A stretch of DNA of 64,000 nt from positions 62,001 through 126,000 of the forward strand of contig QAZA01000010.1 in assembly GCA_003054695.1 (NCBI GenBank), read 5' to 3'. The notes under the pieces are model-generated. The model saw only the letters and a list, made by a program, of their open reading frames with translations. It was not told where the DNA came from and made no database searches. A program made the position numbers and the translations under genes. Shown here one piece after another: positions 8,786 through 17,558 of this stretch (position 1 is the first letter of the stretch; each line of letters opens with the position of its first letter). Source of the DNA: Verrucomicrobia bacterium LW23. GTDB taxonomy: Bacteria; Verrucomicrobiota; Verrucomicrobiia; Methylacidiphilales; UBA1321.

Positions 8786-10396
8786 ATGAAATCAGAATCC
8801 CCCTGGATACAGGACATGCAGCCCAACGGCGAGGCCGCTTTTCCCGCGCTCAACTCGAATCTCAGCGTTGACGCGCTTGTGATTGGCGGCGGAATCACCG
8901 GCGTTACCGCCGCGTACCTGCTTCGCAAGTCCGGCAAAAACGTGGCGCTTGTGGAGCGCGGAACGATCGGTTGCGGGGAGACGGGCCACACCACCGCGCA
9001 CATCGCGTATCCCACCGATATGCGGCTGAAAAAGCTGGTGAGTACGATTGGCCGCGAGCCTGCCCAGGCCGCCTGGCACGCCCAGCGAGCCGCCATCGAT
9101 AAGATAACGGAAATCGTGGCCGCGGAAGCACTTAACGTGGACATGCGCACCGTCCCCGCCTTCCTGTGCGCCGCCCGCGGGCTCGAAGGCGAGGCCTTGG
9201 AGAACGAAGTGACAAGTCTCCAGGAGGAGGCCGAACTGGCCCGCGAGATGGGCTTTGATGCCAGCTTTCAGAAGTCCTGCCCCGGCGTGGGTCACCCGTC
9301 CATCGTCTTTTCCAATCAGCATAAGTTTAACGCCGGCAAGTACCTGAGCCAGCTGGCCCAGTGCATTCCCGGCAACGGATGTCATGTTTTTGAGAACACG
9401 GCGGTGGCTGAAATCAAGGAGGTGGGGGACTCCCTGCAAGCCCATTGCGGCAAGCACATCATCAGCGCCACGCATGTTTTCGTGGCCACCCATGTGCCTC
9501 GGCAGGGCATAGCGTCCACGCTCTCCGCCTCCATGTTCCAGACCAAGATCTCCGCGTACTCCTCGTACGCCATCCAGGCCGCGCTGCCGCCGGGGCAGGC
9601 GCATCCCGAAGCGCTGATCTGGGACACCGCCGAGCCTTACCTCTACATCCGCATCGATCGCGACGCGGACGGCGCCCACTCCGTCATCATTGGCGGCGAG
9701 GACCACAAAACCGGCCAGTCGGACGACACCGAAGCCTGCTTTGCGCGCCTGGAGAAGACGCTGCGCGACTGCTTTACCGGGGCGCGCCCGCTACGCCGCT
9801 GGTCCGGCCAGGTGATCGAAACCAACGACGGCCTGCCCTACGTGGGCGAAATCGCCAAAGGGCAATACATCGCCACCGGGTACTCCGGCACCGGCATGAC
9901 ATGGGGCACCGTGGCGGCGCACATGTTCCACGATCACGTGACCGGCGCGGACAACCCGTGGAAAGGCCTCCTTTCCGCCACCCGCACCGGCCTGCCCAGC
10001 CTTAACTACGTGGCCGAGAACAAGGACTACCCGTACTACTACGCCAAAAGCTTCTTTGTCAGCACCCGTGATACCGTAACCAGCCTCAAGCCCGGCGAAG
10101 GCAAACTCATCCGCCACAACGGCATGCAGGCCGCCGCGTATTGCGACGACCAGGGCGAAGTCTCCGTGTGCTCCGCTACCTGCCCCCACATGGGCTGTAC
10201 CGTGGCCTGGAACGCCGCCGAGAAGACGTGGGACTGCCCCTGCCACGGATCGCGCTTCACCGCCCGGGGCGAAGTGATGGCCGGCCCCGCCGAATCCAAC
10301 CTGAAGCCGCTGGCCGATAGGGGATCCCTGCGGGACAGGGGTAAAAGCGAACCTGGCAAGAAGCCCCCCACGTCCGAGGTCGCCGGGTCCAGGTAA
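8786..10396 (+). CDS. FAD-dependent oxidoreductase with C-terminal Rieske domain
   Basis: 536 residues. An N-terminal DAO-type FAD domain opens with VIGGGITGVTAAYLL (GxGxxG) and the VERGTIGCGETGHTTAH segment. At about residues 440-510 is a Rieske [2Fe-2S] domain with both ligand boxes present, CPHMGC and CPCHGSRF. In the known Rieske-tailed DAO proteins the iron-sulfur domain relays electrons to or from the flavin; the substrate is uncharacterised. A clear Shine-Dalgarno (AAAGGAG) sits a few bases before the ATG. The Lys-rich C-terminus (KKPPTSEVAGSR) extends slightly past the Rieske fold. Confidence 0.92.
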   Translation: MKSESPWIQDMQPNGEAAFPALNSNLSVDALVIGGGITGVTAAYLLRKSGKNVALVERGTIGCGETGHTTAHIAYPTDMRLKKLVSTIGREPAQAAWHAQRAAIDKITEIVAAEALNVDMRTVPAFLCAARGLEGEALENEVTSLQEEAELAREMGFDASFQKSCPGVGHPSIVFSNQHKFNAGKYLSQLAQCIPGNGCHVFENTAVAEIKEVGDSLQAHCGKHIISATHVFVATHVPRQGIASTLSASMFQTKISAYSSYAIQAALPPGQAHPEALIWDTAEPYLYIRIDRDADGAHSVIIGGEDHKTGQSDDTEACFARLEKTLRDCFTGARPLRRWSGQVIETNDGLPYVGEIAKGQYIATGYSGTGMTWGTVAAHMFHDHVTGADNPWKGLLSATRTGLPSLNYVAENKDYPYYYAKSFFVSTRDTVTSLKPGEGKLIRHNGMQAAAYCDDQGEVSVCSATCPHMGCTVAWNAAEKTWDCPCHGSRFTARGEVMAGPAESNLKPLADRGSLRDRGKSEPGKKPPTSEVAGSR

Positions 10397-10492
10397 CAGG
10401 CAGCAAACCGACTCCCCCTCCGCCGCATTGCCCTGCTTTCACCGAAAAGTTGGCCATTGCTTCTCTAAGAAAGGGATGCATACTCCCTGCCC

Positions 10493-11854
10493 ATGAACTT
10501 TAGTGGGTGTTTCGCTTATGCTTACCCAACGCGCTGCCGCATCCTTGCGGCGACCGTGGCCTTCGCCCTGGTCCTTTGCAGCGCGGCAGATGCGCGGGCG
10601 CAGGCCAAGGAAATGCAGGGCAAGCTGAAGCGCGACGTGCTGGTGGGGCCGAAACGAGACGTGCAGCTCAAAGCCGATCAGGTCGTCCAGGTGGTGACGA
10701 GCTCCGGAAGCGTGGCGCTTATCGTCGTCAAAAATCCGGACGGCACCAAAGCCGCGTATCAGGTCGAAGCCTCCGCGCTGGAGATCCTCGCACCCGAAGC
10801 CGCAAAGCCGGCCGCAGCCGCCCCTGCGGCGCAGCCCGCCCCACAGCCCGTCGCGCCCACGCCACCCTCCCCCGCCCCCGCCGCTGCGACACCGGCCCCG
10901 GCACCAGCGTCGACATCGGCCGCGTCCGCACCCCCGCCCTCACCTGCTTCGGCTGCCGGCGACTCCAGCGTGCCCGAGGATAAGCCCACGGTGGTGCATG
11001 TAAACTGGCCGAGCGATACGAAACTGCCGGCGCCGTATGGCAGCTTTGCGGAGGCCAAAGCGGGCTCGTACTCCTACAAGCTGTACCTGCCCCCCGGCTA
11101 CTACAGCAACCCCGGCTTCACCTACCCGGCGCTCTTCGTCATGGCCCCGGGGGGCTCGGCCGGCATGGGCGACATCAAGGACCGCGCGAAGCTGGAAGGC
11201 TGGATTGTGGTGATGTTTGTGGAGGCAAAGAACGGACCGTGGGGCCCCATCTTTGGCAACCAGCTGGCGGCTTGCGCGGATATCGAGGCTAAAGGCATCC
11301 GCATCCAGAAGGGGCTGAAGTTTGCCACCGGCTTCTCCGGCGGCGCGCGCGGCACCTCCATGCTCACGCAAATCTCCCCCGGCTTTAGCGGCCAGCTGCT
11401 GCAGGGCGCCGGCTTTGCGTTTGGCGAAAAGGGCGAGTACAACGTCAAGGGCATCCCGAAGGATCGCCCCTACGCCGTGTTTATGTGCATGGGCGAGAAG
11501 GACGGGAACAAGAAAGAAGTAGACAAAATGAAGGATGAGCTGCGCGGCGTCCCCATTAAGTTTATGATGTTTGACGGCGGCCACCAGCCCGCGCCCCTCC
11601 CGCCCAAAAACCTGGGGCTGGACTGGCTGATGACGCAAGCGTTTACGGGCAAGGAGGTTCCGGAAGATTTGCGCGCGTGCGGCGCCCGGCACTTCGCCTT
11701 TCTGGCCAAACGCTGGGAGAATCAACCCAACGCCGCATTAAAGGCGGAGTATGCCCCGTCCCTTGTCGTCTTTGGCGAGAAGCTGAACCTCCCCGCCGGA
11801 AGCCCCGAGGCCGCGATGCTGAAGGCCATGAAGGAAGCCGCGCCCTCGCGATAA
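10493..11854 (+). CDS. Secreted alpha/beta-hydrolase-like protein with Ala/Pro linker
   Basis: 453 residues. The N-terminus has a hydrophobic export segment (about residues 17-36, ending in an Ala-Gln cleavage-like site). A small domain at about 37-100 resembles a beta-strand, SH3-like fold. An Ala/Pro-rich linker follows at about 103-160. The C-terminal half looks like an esterase: YPALFVMAPGGSAG could supply the oxyanion strand, ATGFSGGARG the nucleophile elbow (Ser in GFSGG), GEKDG an acid and DGGHQP the His. Secreted esterases of this layout act on polysaccharide esters, but the substrate is not evident. It is convergent with the DUF1345 gene, 25 bp away. Confidence 0.6.
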   Translation: MNFSGCFAYAYPTRCRILAATVAFALVLCSAADARAQAKEMQGKLKRDVLVGPKRDVQLKADQVVQVVTSSGSVALIVVKNPDGTKAAYQVEASALEILAPEAAKPAAAAPAAQPAPQPVAPTPPSPAPAAATPAPAPASTSAASAPPPSPASAAGDSSVPEDKPTVVHVNWPSDTKLPAPYGSFAEAKAGSYSYKLYLPPGYYSNPGFTYPALFVMAPGGSAGMGDIKDRAKLEGWIVVMFVEAKNGPWGPIFGNQLAACADIEAKGIRIQKGLKFATGFSGGARGTSMLTQISPGFSGQLLQGAGFAFGEKGEYNVKGIPKDRPYAVFMCMGEKDGNKKEVDKMKDELRGVPIKFMMFDGGHQPAPLPPKNLGLDWLMTQAFTGKEVPEDLRACGARHFAFLAKRWENQPNAALKAEYAPSLVVFGEKLNLPAGSPEAAMLKAMKEAAPSR

Positions 11855-11879
11855 AATTCGCCGGCTGTCGTGCCGCCTC

Positions 11880-12680
11880 TCACATCATTGAGGCCGCCAG
11901 GTTAACGGAGAACGCCAGGATGACCGTGTTGAACGCGAAGGAAAGCAGCCCGTGCAGCAGGGCCACGCGACGGATGCGCCTCGCCGTTATCTGCACGTCG
12001 GAAACCTGGAACGTCATGCCGATAACGAAGGAGAAGTAGGCAAAGTCGAGGAAGTCCGGGTTTTTCTCGCCGCCGGGGAACTCCAGCCCCGTGCCAAACG
12101 GGCCGCCCTCCTCCATACGCGAGCTGTAGTAGATGTGCGCGTAGTGCACGGCCAGCATCGTGTGCATCAGCACCCACGAGATGACGATCGTGCCCGCCGC
12201 CAGCATCACCAGCAGCGTCGCCTCCTCCTCCGGCCGCCCCTTTGCGGTGGTAAGCAGCAGGCCGGAGGCCGCCAGCCCCGCCACGGAAGCCAGCGCCATG
12301 CACAGCGCAATGGCTGTGTAGCCGCTGTCCAGCAGCCGCGCCTCGCGGGCGCGCCGGCGTGGATCGGTAAGCAGCATGCCCAGCCACGCCAGGGCCAGGC
12401 TGCATAACGCAAAAGCGTCCCACGTCAGGATGAGGCTGACCGGAAGGGAAACATGGCGGTGAGTAAGCCAGCAGGTCATCCCCGCCAACACCAGCGAGAC
12501 CGCAAACTTGTGATGCGCCTCCGCCTCAATAACGCTGCGCATGTTGCGGCGGCGGCGGCCGCGGCCTGCGGAGGAGGAGTCGCGCTCGTCGCCCGGGTGG
12601 CCCGGGTCGCCTGGATCGTCGGAAAGAGCGCCCGCGTTGCGGTCCGCAGCCTTGTCTTTGTCGGTGGACGTCACGTCCAA
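11880..12680 (-). CDS. DUF1345 family membrane protein
   Basis: 266 residues with about five transmembrane segments and the family's conserved C-terminal stretch: HYAHIYY, then [20 protein letters not shown] and [21 protein letters not shown]. The function of the family is unknown. The frame starts with a TTG at 12680; the first 46 residues are a hydrophilic Asp/Arg-rich tail, and an ATG at 12542 would give a more usual length, so the start is uncertain. Confidence 0.85.
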   Translation of the reverse strand: MDVTSTDKDKAADRNAGALSDDPGDPGHPGDERDSSSAGRGRRRRNMRSVIEAEAHHKFAVSLVLAGMTCWLTHRHVSLPVSLILTWDAFALCSLALAWLGMLLTDPRRRAREARLLDSGYTAIALCMALASVAGLAASGLLLTTAKGRPEEEATLLVMLAAGTIVISWVLMHTMLAVHYAHIYYSSRMEEGGPFGTGLEFPGGEKNPDFLDFAYFSFVIGMTFQVSDVQITARRIRRVALLHGLLSFAFNTVILAFSVNLAASMM

Positions 12681-12820
12681 AACATAGCGCTTTTCGCGCC
12701 ATGCTGACGAGCTTTCCGTGCAGGAACAAACGCTGAAAGCGCGATGCGGCGCGTAGCACCTTGTAATCGCCGACTCATTGATTTGCTTGCAAATCTCTTC
12801 TGCTATGGCACCATGTCATA

Positions 12821-13438
12821 ATGGCATCGGCAACGAGTTATGCATTGGTCGTAGCGACGGCGGCCGTGCGGGTTCCCGCGGTTCTCGCGGTTGGCGTGCT
12901 GCTACTGCCTCCCGCACTTGCCGCTTTTGCCCAGCCGGCGCCTGTCCCCTCGCCTTCCGCCGCCGCGACTCCGGCGCTGTCGTCGCCGGCTATTGCGGGC
13001 AAGGTGGGTGACAGCTATCTGACGCTTAAGCTGATGGACGGCCGCGTCCTCAAAGGCGTTGTGGTGCGGGATGTCCAGGCCGACAGCATTCAGGTGCGCC
13101 ACGAGGACGGGGGCTCGCGCATCATGTACACCAACCTGCCGATTGACCTGCAGCGCAAATACGGCATCGAACCCATGGCGGCTGCCACCGCCGCAAAGGA
13201 CCGCGCCGCCCGCGATGCAGCCGCGCTGGAAATGAAGTACGTCGCCCAGTGTGTCTTTGCCGCGGAGATCCCCATGCGCCGCCGCCGCTACGAGGCCAAT
13301 GTAGAGGCATGGCGGAAAACGCTGGGCATCAATGTCCGCCGGCCGTCGTTCGATCCACCCGTCGCCGGGCCGGGCACGGAGTTTGTGCCGGATCTCAAGT
13401 CCATCAGCTGCCCTATCATCTTCGATACCACCCACTAA
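12821..13438 (+). CDS. Secreted hypothetical protein, 205 aa
   Basis: I do not recognise the family. A long N-terminal hydrophobic signal (about residues 7-37) and a short Pro/Ala/Ser linker precede a beta-rich segment (YLTLKLMDGRVLKGVVVRD) that looks like an Sm- or SH3-like barrel. A helical, Arg-rich C-terminus follows. Proteins with this mix of a barrel reading DGRVLKG and an exported helical tail recur in Verrucomicrobia-type genomes. Its stop codon overlaps the stop of the convergent NamZ gene by 3 bases. Confidence 0.65.
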   Translation: MASATSYALVVATAAVRVPAVLAVGVLLLPPALAAFAQPAPVPSPSAAATPALSSPAIAGKVGDSYLTLKLMDGRVLKGVVVRDVQADSIQVRHEDGGSRIMYTNLPIDLQRKYGIEPMAAATAAKDRAARDAAALEMKYVAQCVFAAEIPMRRRRYEANVEAWRKTLGINVRRPSFDPPVAGPGTEFVPDLKSISCPIIFDTTH

Positions 13439-15072
13439 TTCTTCGCGACGTCTCCGGATTTCTTCTTCCCCGTGCTCGTCGTCTTTTTCTTGCCCTTCGA
13501 CTTGCTCTTGCTGGTGTCGGAGGCTGCCGCTTTTTTGGCGGGCTTCTTCTCCGCGGCATTCGCCGAAGTGGCGGCGGGGGTGGGCGCCGGGGCGGCGGGC
13601 ATGGGCAGTGCGGCGGCGGGGGCGCCGGGCGCGGGGTTGGAGACGCCCTGGCCGGGGCCGGCTTCGGGCGAGTTGAGGTAGGCGTCGGGGGCGGTGCGCG
13701 CCTGGGTTTCCGCAATGGCCTGGATGTTGCTGCCGTTGCTGGCGACGAAGACGTTGCTCATCGTGTCGCGGCCGTCCTGGTACAGCAGGTAGGGGCGGCG
13801 CTCGCTCTTCCAGCGATCCACGCCGGCCTGCCAGCGGCGCACGATGTCGCCGGCGGGCGCGCCGGATTTGATGAGATCGCGCGTGACGGAGTTGCCGGCC
13901 AGTTTGTCAAACATCACCACCTGATCCGCGCGCGGGTTGGCAAAGGGCTTAAAACCTTTGTCCTCAATCTTCAGCAAATCAATGGCGTGAAACGCCACGC
14001 TGGTAAGGTTGCCCGTGGCGCGCGGGGAGACCTGCAGGCGGATGCCGTTGTTGATCGAGCCCTTCCACTTGCCGCCGGGCGACTTGTAGCTGAAGGGCAC
14101 CGCTTTAATACCGTGCAGGTTAAGCGCGTTAAAGCGGGCGGCCATGCTGGCAGAGTCCAGCTTGGGGCTCTTGCCCATCACCACCTCAAACGGCAGCACC
14201 TCGTTGGCGCCGTTGGTAATGCCGATCTCGCCGAGGAACGCCGTGGCCGCATAGCCTACGGCGGAGTCCGCATTCGGGATGTTGGGGCTGGCCATTACAA
14301 AGCGCAGGCCGGTCTCGTTCCACTCCATCTCGCGCGTGTAGCCGCGCATGCGCACCACAGTAAGGCGGCAGGGCTTATCCAGGAATTTGGCGTTGATCCA
14401 CATCGCCAGCTCGCCGCAGGTGAGGCCGTACACGTAGGGGATATCGTACAGACCGACGAACGACTTGTATTTGGGGTCCAGGCGCGGCCCTTCCATCCGG
14501 TTGCCGCCCAGCGGGTTGGGGCGATCCAGCAGCACAACGTCGATGTTGGCTTTGGCGCACTCTTCCATCACGTAGCCCAGGGTGGAGATGTAGGTGTAGC
14601 TGCGGCAGCCGATGTCCTGCAGGTCGTACACCATCACGTCGATGTCCTTGAGCATGCGGGGCGTGGGGCGGCGGGTGTCGCCGTACAGGGAGTGCACCAT
14701 CATCCCGCGGCTGTCGCGGAAGCTCGGGACGCTGACGCCGGCCTTGGCCTTGCCGTCGATGCCGTGCTCCGGCGCAAAAAGGCCCACAAGCGTAACGCCC
14801 GGCGCGCGGCGGAGAATCTCGCTGGTAAGCGTGCCGCGCGAGTTGATGGCCGTCTGATTGGTAACCAGCCCGACGCGTTTGCCGCGCAGAATGTCGAAAT
14901 TGGTGCGCTGCAGTTCGTCGATGCCCAGCGTAACGCGGGCAGCCTGCGCCGACGTTGCAGCAGCGGGGGACAGGACGGCGAAGGCCAGCAGGATGAGGGC
15001 GGCGGCGGCGGAACCGGAGAAAAGTCGGCGGGCAAAGGTGACAGCAACAGAAGGTGTAAGGAAGGGCGTCAT
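13435..15072 (-). CDS. namZ: Exo-beta-N-acetylmuramidase NamZ-like (DUF1343)
   Basis: 545 residues. A signal peptide (hydrophobic stretch about 19-36, ending SAQA) is followed by the DUF1343 domain, about residues 45-430. Family hallmarks are RVGLVTNQTAI, GLFAPEHGIDG, VHSLYGDTRRPT, MVYDLQDIGCRSYTYISTL, LLDRPNPLGG and YGLTCGELA. In Bacteroidetes and Bacillus, NamZ removes terminal MurNAc from peptidoglycan fragments during wall recycling. The Ala/Pro-rich then Lys-rich C-terminal tail (about residues 455-545) is unusual and could bind anionic wall or nucleic-acid material (inference). The stop overlaps the convergent gene. Confidence 0.92.
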   Translation of the reverse strand: MTPFLTPSVAVTFARRLFSGSAAAALILLAFAVLSPAAATSAQAARVTLGIDELQRTNFDILRGKRVGLVTNQTAINSRGTLTSEILRRAPGVTLVGLFAPEHGIDGKAKAGVSVPSFRDSRGMMVHSLYGDTRRPTPRMLKDIDVMVYDLQDIGCRSYTYISTLGYVMEECAKANIDVVLLDRPNPLGGNRMEGPRLDPKYKSFVGLYDIPYVYGLTCGELAMWINAKFLDKPCRLTVVRMRGYTREMEWNETGLRFVMASPNIPNADSAVGYAATAFLGEIGITNGANEVLPFEVVMGKSPKLDSASMAARFNALNLHGIKAVPFSYKSPGGKWKGSINNGIRLQVSPRATGNLTSVAFHAIDLLKIEDKGFKPFANPRADQVVMFDKLAGNSVTRDLIKSGAPAGDIVRRWQAGVDRWKSERRPYLLYQDGRDTMSNVFVASNGSNIQAIAETQARTAPDAYLNSPEAGPGQGVSNPAPGAPAAALPMPAAPAPTPAATSANAAEKKPAKKAAASDTSKSKSKGKKKTTSTGKKKSGDVAKN

Positions 15073-15559
15073 GATGTAGGGCAGCGGTGGCGTGGGCGTA
15101 AGTGGCTCGCGTCAGGGCATTGACTCAGAGCGCGCGTATGGAGTTGGCGCTCCGGACCCCGGGGCGGCGTCGCTGAAGCAACCGGAATGTATCGCGGTGC
15201 AATCAGCGCAGGGAAATCGCCGTCGCCTGGGGGCGTGTGTGTGTGCACGAGGGGGACGCTGGGGCACCTGATGGAAGATCCAGACACCGACTTTCCACGC
15301 ATTCCTCGCTAGAAACGCCGAAACGCTATCGATCTGCGGATCAAAATGCAACTGAATAATGGAGGGAAATCGAAAAACGGGGGGCAAGACGCAAATCTTT
15401 AACGATAAAGTCCACGTTCCCACACCCCTTTTCAGGCTGTCAAGGGCGCTTTTACGTATTTCAACACGATTTCGTACTTTGCGAACGCGGCGTTATACAC
15501 CTTGATTACCTGAAGTCCCCTATGACACACTTGCCGGGGCGACCCCACACTTCACGTGC
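15073..15559. other. Gene-free spacer
   Basis: It holds the upstream region of the leftward namZ gene and the downstream region of the small membrane-protein operon. I see no gene, strong hairpin or repeat beyond a short GT run at about 15234-15245. Confidence 0.4.
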
Positions 15560-16103
15560 TCACCCCTGGTTCGATAAACCATTAACGCGCAACACTTTCC
15601 GGATGTAAAGCAAGCACGTGGCGGCCATCGCCACTACGATAAACGGGGAAGCATCTCCCCAGCGTCTGGCAAGGGGAGCGGGCGTGGTATTCGACTCCCA
15701 AACATCCGGCGGAAAGAGCAGGGTGAATGCGGCAAAACCGCACAGAGCAATCACGCCCAGAACGGACATACATAACGTCCGCGCAGCCGGCTTCGCCAGG
15801 CCTCCGCCAACAACAAAGGAAAACGATGTAAGTTATTCCGATCGGAGGATAAAACAAGGCTTCCCACCGTGTGCCATCGAGACGGCTGCCGACATGTATT
15901 CCAGCGACAACCGAGACGAAAGTGAGTAGCATTACGGCGAGAAACGCCACCGCAAGCGTCGCAGGCGTTCCTTCTTGGGCATAATACTTTGCCACGCCGC
16001 TGAATCCGAGATAGACCGGTAGAAAGAGTGTCAGCCAGCTTAACAGCGCCATGTCGGGCGTGTTCTTTTCCTCAGACAGCGGAAAGAGCGGCGGCAGCTT
16101 CAT
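15560..16103 (-). pseudogene. Small membrane protein broken by a frameshift
   Basis: Two overlapping leftward frames together make one protein of about 180 residues. The first runs from the ATG at 16103 with MKLPPLFPLSEEKN and three hydrophobic segments. It loses homology after GITYIVF and then reads through hydrophilic Cys/Arg-rich sequence. The second carries the missing end, VVGGGLAKPA through LLYIRKVLRVNG. That end matches the tail of the upstream paralogue (LVLYIRKALRING), and the beginnings match too (LKLPAIFPL). Removing one base from the AAAA run at 15820-15823 rejoins the frames. This could be a mutation or a sequencing error. The start codon overlaps the stop of the upstream gene (ATGA), so they were translated together. 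Confidence 0.75.
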
Positions 16104-16906
16104 GGCGCGGGCTGCGGCGCGGCGGAAGTGGGGATGCTAAGAGCTCCGCCTCCTCCGCAGCCACCGCCGCCCATGCCGTTGATGCGCAGCGCTTTGCGGA
16201 TGTAAAGCACGAGCGCGGCGGCGAGCGCTACGATGGTGCAGGTCTGCATCGCGGCAAGGCGGGCGGAGAAAGAGAAATCCCCGGCCTGCAGAAGGGTCAT
16301 CCCGCAGGCCATCATGGAGACGGGAATCAGGGCTGCCAACAGAGGCTCAAATCGCCACGCCTCGGGCTCTGCCACGTTACTGCCAGTAAGGACGAAGGTC
16401 AAAGTAAACCCAAACACAGACGATTCGATGAGTATCCACCCTACGCTCGGCAAGCTCAACACTCCCGCTACCTTTGCCAGCATAAGAATGAAAAAAACCA
16501 CGAAAATGCTCACAAAGCATCTGTTCGTATAGGTCTGCACCCGCAATGTCAACGGCTGGTCGTTATCGCCAAAGCGGCGATAAAACTGGATGGCAGCCAC
16601 TACAGAGACAAAAGTCAGCAACACAACCCACAGGACAGAGCCGATTAGCAGCGCGGGAGATGGGACATCTGCACTGTGGCGAGCAGCGATGTCCAGGCTC
16701 AAGGATATCGGCCAGTACAGCAAAACCCAACCCATTGTCACCCGGTTTAGGAGCGCGTCATCGGGCCGTACCAGCGGGAAAATTGCGGGAAGCTTGAGGT
16801 GGGGCTCGCAATCGTGAATGCAGTCGGCATTGGCTTTGTGTTCAGTTCCGGTATTCACGCGTTGTCTCCATGCTCCGCGCCTATGCCTCGGCCGAAGCCA
16901 TGTCAT
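16100..16906 (-). CDS. Small multi-pass membrane protein, paralogue of next gene
   Basis: 268 residues with about six hydrophobic segments and no recognised family. The conserved parts shared with the broken copy downstream are the LPAIFPLV start, LTFVSVVAAIQ and the C-terminal VLYIRKALRING. A Gly/Pro/Ala tail follows. The first 35 residues up to LKLPAIF are hydrophilic and not shared with the paralogue, so translation may begin later, for example at a GTG at 16858. It sits in a leftward series behind rnr and a TM protein. Confidence 0.65.
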   Translation of the reverse strand: MTWLRPRHRRGAWRQRVNTGTEHKANADCIHDCEPHLKLPAIFPLVRPDDALLNRVTMGWVLLYWPISLSLDIAARHSADVPSPALLIGSVLWVVLLTFVSVVAAIQFYRRFGDNDQPLTLRVQTYTNRCFVSIFVVFFILMLAKVAGVLSLPSVGWILIESSVFGFTLTFVLTGSNVAEPEAWRFEPLLAALIPVSMMACGMTLLQAGDFSFSARLAAMQTCTIVALAAALVLYIRKALRINGMGGGGCGGGGALSIPTSAAPQPAP

Positions 16907-16939
16907 GCTTTTGCCGTTCCGTATCGCCTCACTCCCCTC

Positions 16940-17365
16940 CTACGCTGCCCGCGCCAGCGGCGGCTGCTGGTTGCGCAGCTCTGACGCTTCGCGTTTGGCG
17001 CGTTCCTGCAGTTCAATGCGCTGGATGCGGATAATCTCCAGGGCGGTCTTTTCCTGGGGGTTGATCCACATGTCGTTGATGGTGTTGAGGTAGCTCTTTG
17101 TTCGGATGAGGATGACGCAGTTGAGGATGGTGAAGAACATGCAGCTGCCCAGCATCAGTGCTTCGCGGAACTCCAGGATGGTGCCGGAGTACCACGCGTA
17201 CATGGACTGAAAGGCCATCACGATAAGGATGCTGATGTACAGCATGAGGATCTGGCGCTTGATATCGCGGTTAAAGCGGTTGCGATACTCGCTGGACTGC
17301 AGGATGTGCGACCGGAGCTGATTCTCCCGGACGTCCAGATCGCGGAGGGCTTCGTCGATATTCAT
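16940..17365 (-). CDS. Two-TM hypothetical membrane protein, 141 aa
   Basis: I chose the ATG at 17365 (MNIDEALRDLDVRENQ). The upstream in-frame extension is Arg/Gly-rich and looks non-coding. The protein has a hydrophilic N-terminal helix, two transmembrane segments (QILMLYISILIVMAFQ and ALMLGSCMFFTILNCVIL), then a charged C-terminal helix with IIRIQRIELQERAKREASEL that looks like a coiled coil. The family is unknown. It follows rnr by about 190 bp on the same strand. Confidence 0.65.
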   Translation of the reverse strand: MNIDEALRDLDVRENQLRSHILQSSEYRNRFNRDIKRQILMLYISILIVMAFQSMYAWYSGTILEFREALMLGSCMFFTILNCVILIRTKSYLNTINDMWINPQEKTALEIIRIQRIELQERAKREASELRNQQPPLARAA

Positions 17366-17558
17366 GTCGAATGGGTGCGTGCGCAAGGTAGGGGATTGGC
17401 CGGAGCGCGCGCCGCCACGCGCGAGCGTCCCGCCTCGCTGTATCGCCGCCCGGCCGCAGTTGCAATGCGTACCGGACAGCCTGGCGAGGGCAAAGGTGAG
17501 CCGCATTCATGGCGCGCGCCTGGACGCGTCGACTGCCTCATCTATTGGTGGAGCTCTG

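Noticed and set aside
13249-15123. 624-residue rightward frame across namZ
   Set aside because: It is the antisense shadow of the GC-rich namZ gene; its Gly/Ala/Arg/His composition has no domain, and namZ has clear family motifs.
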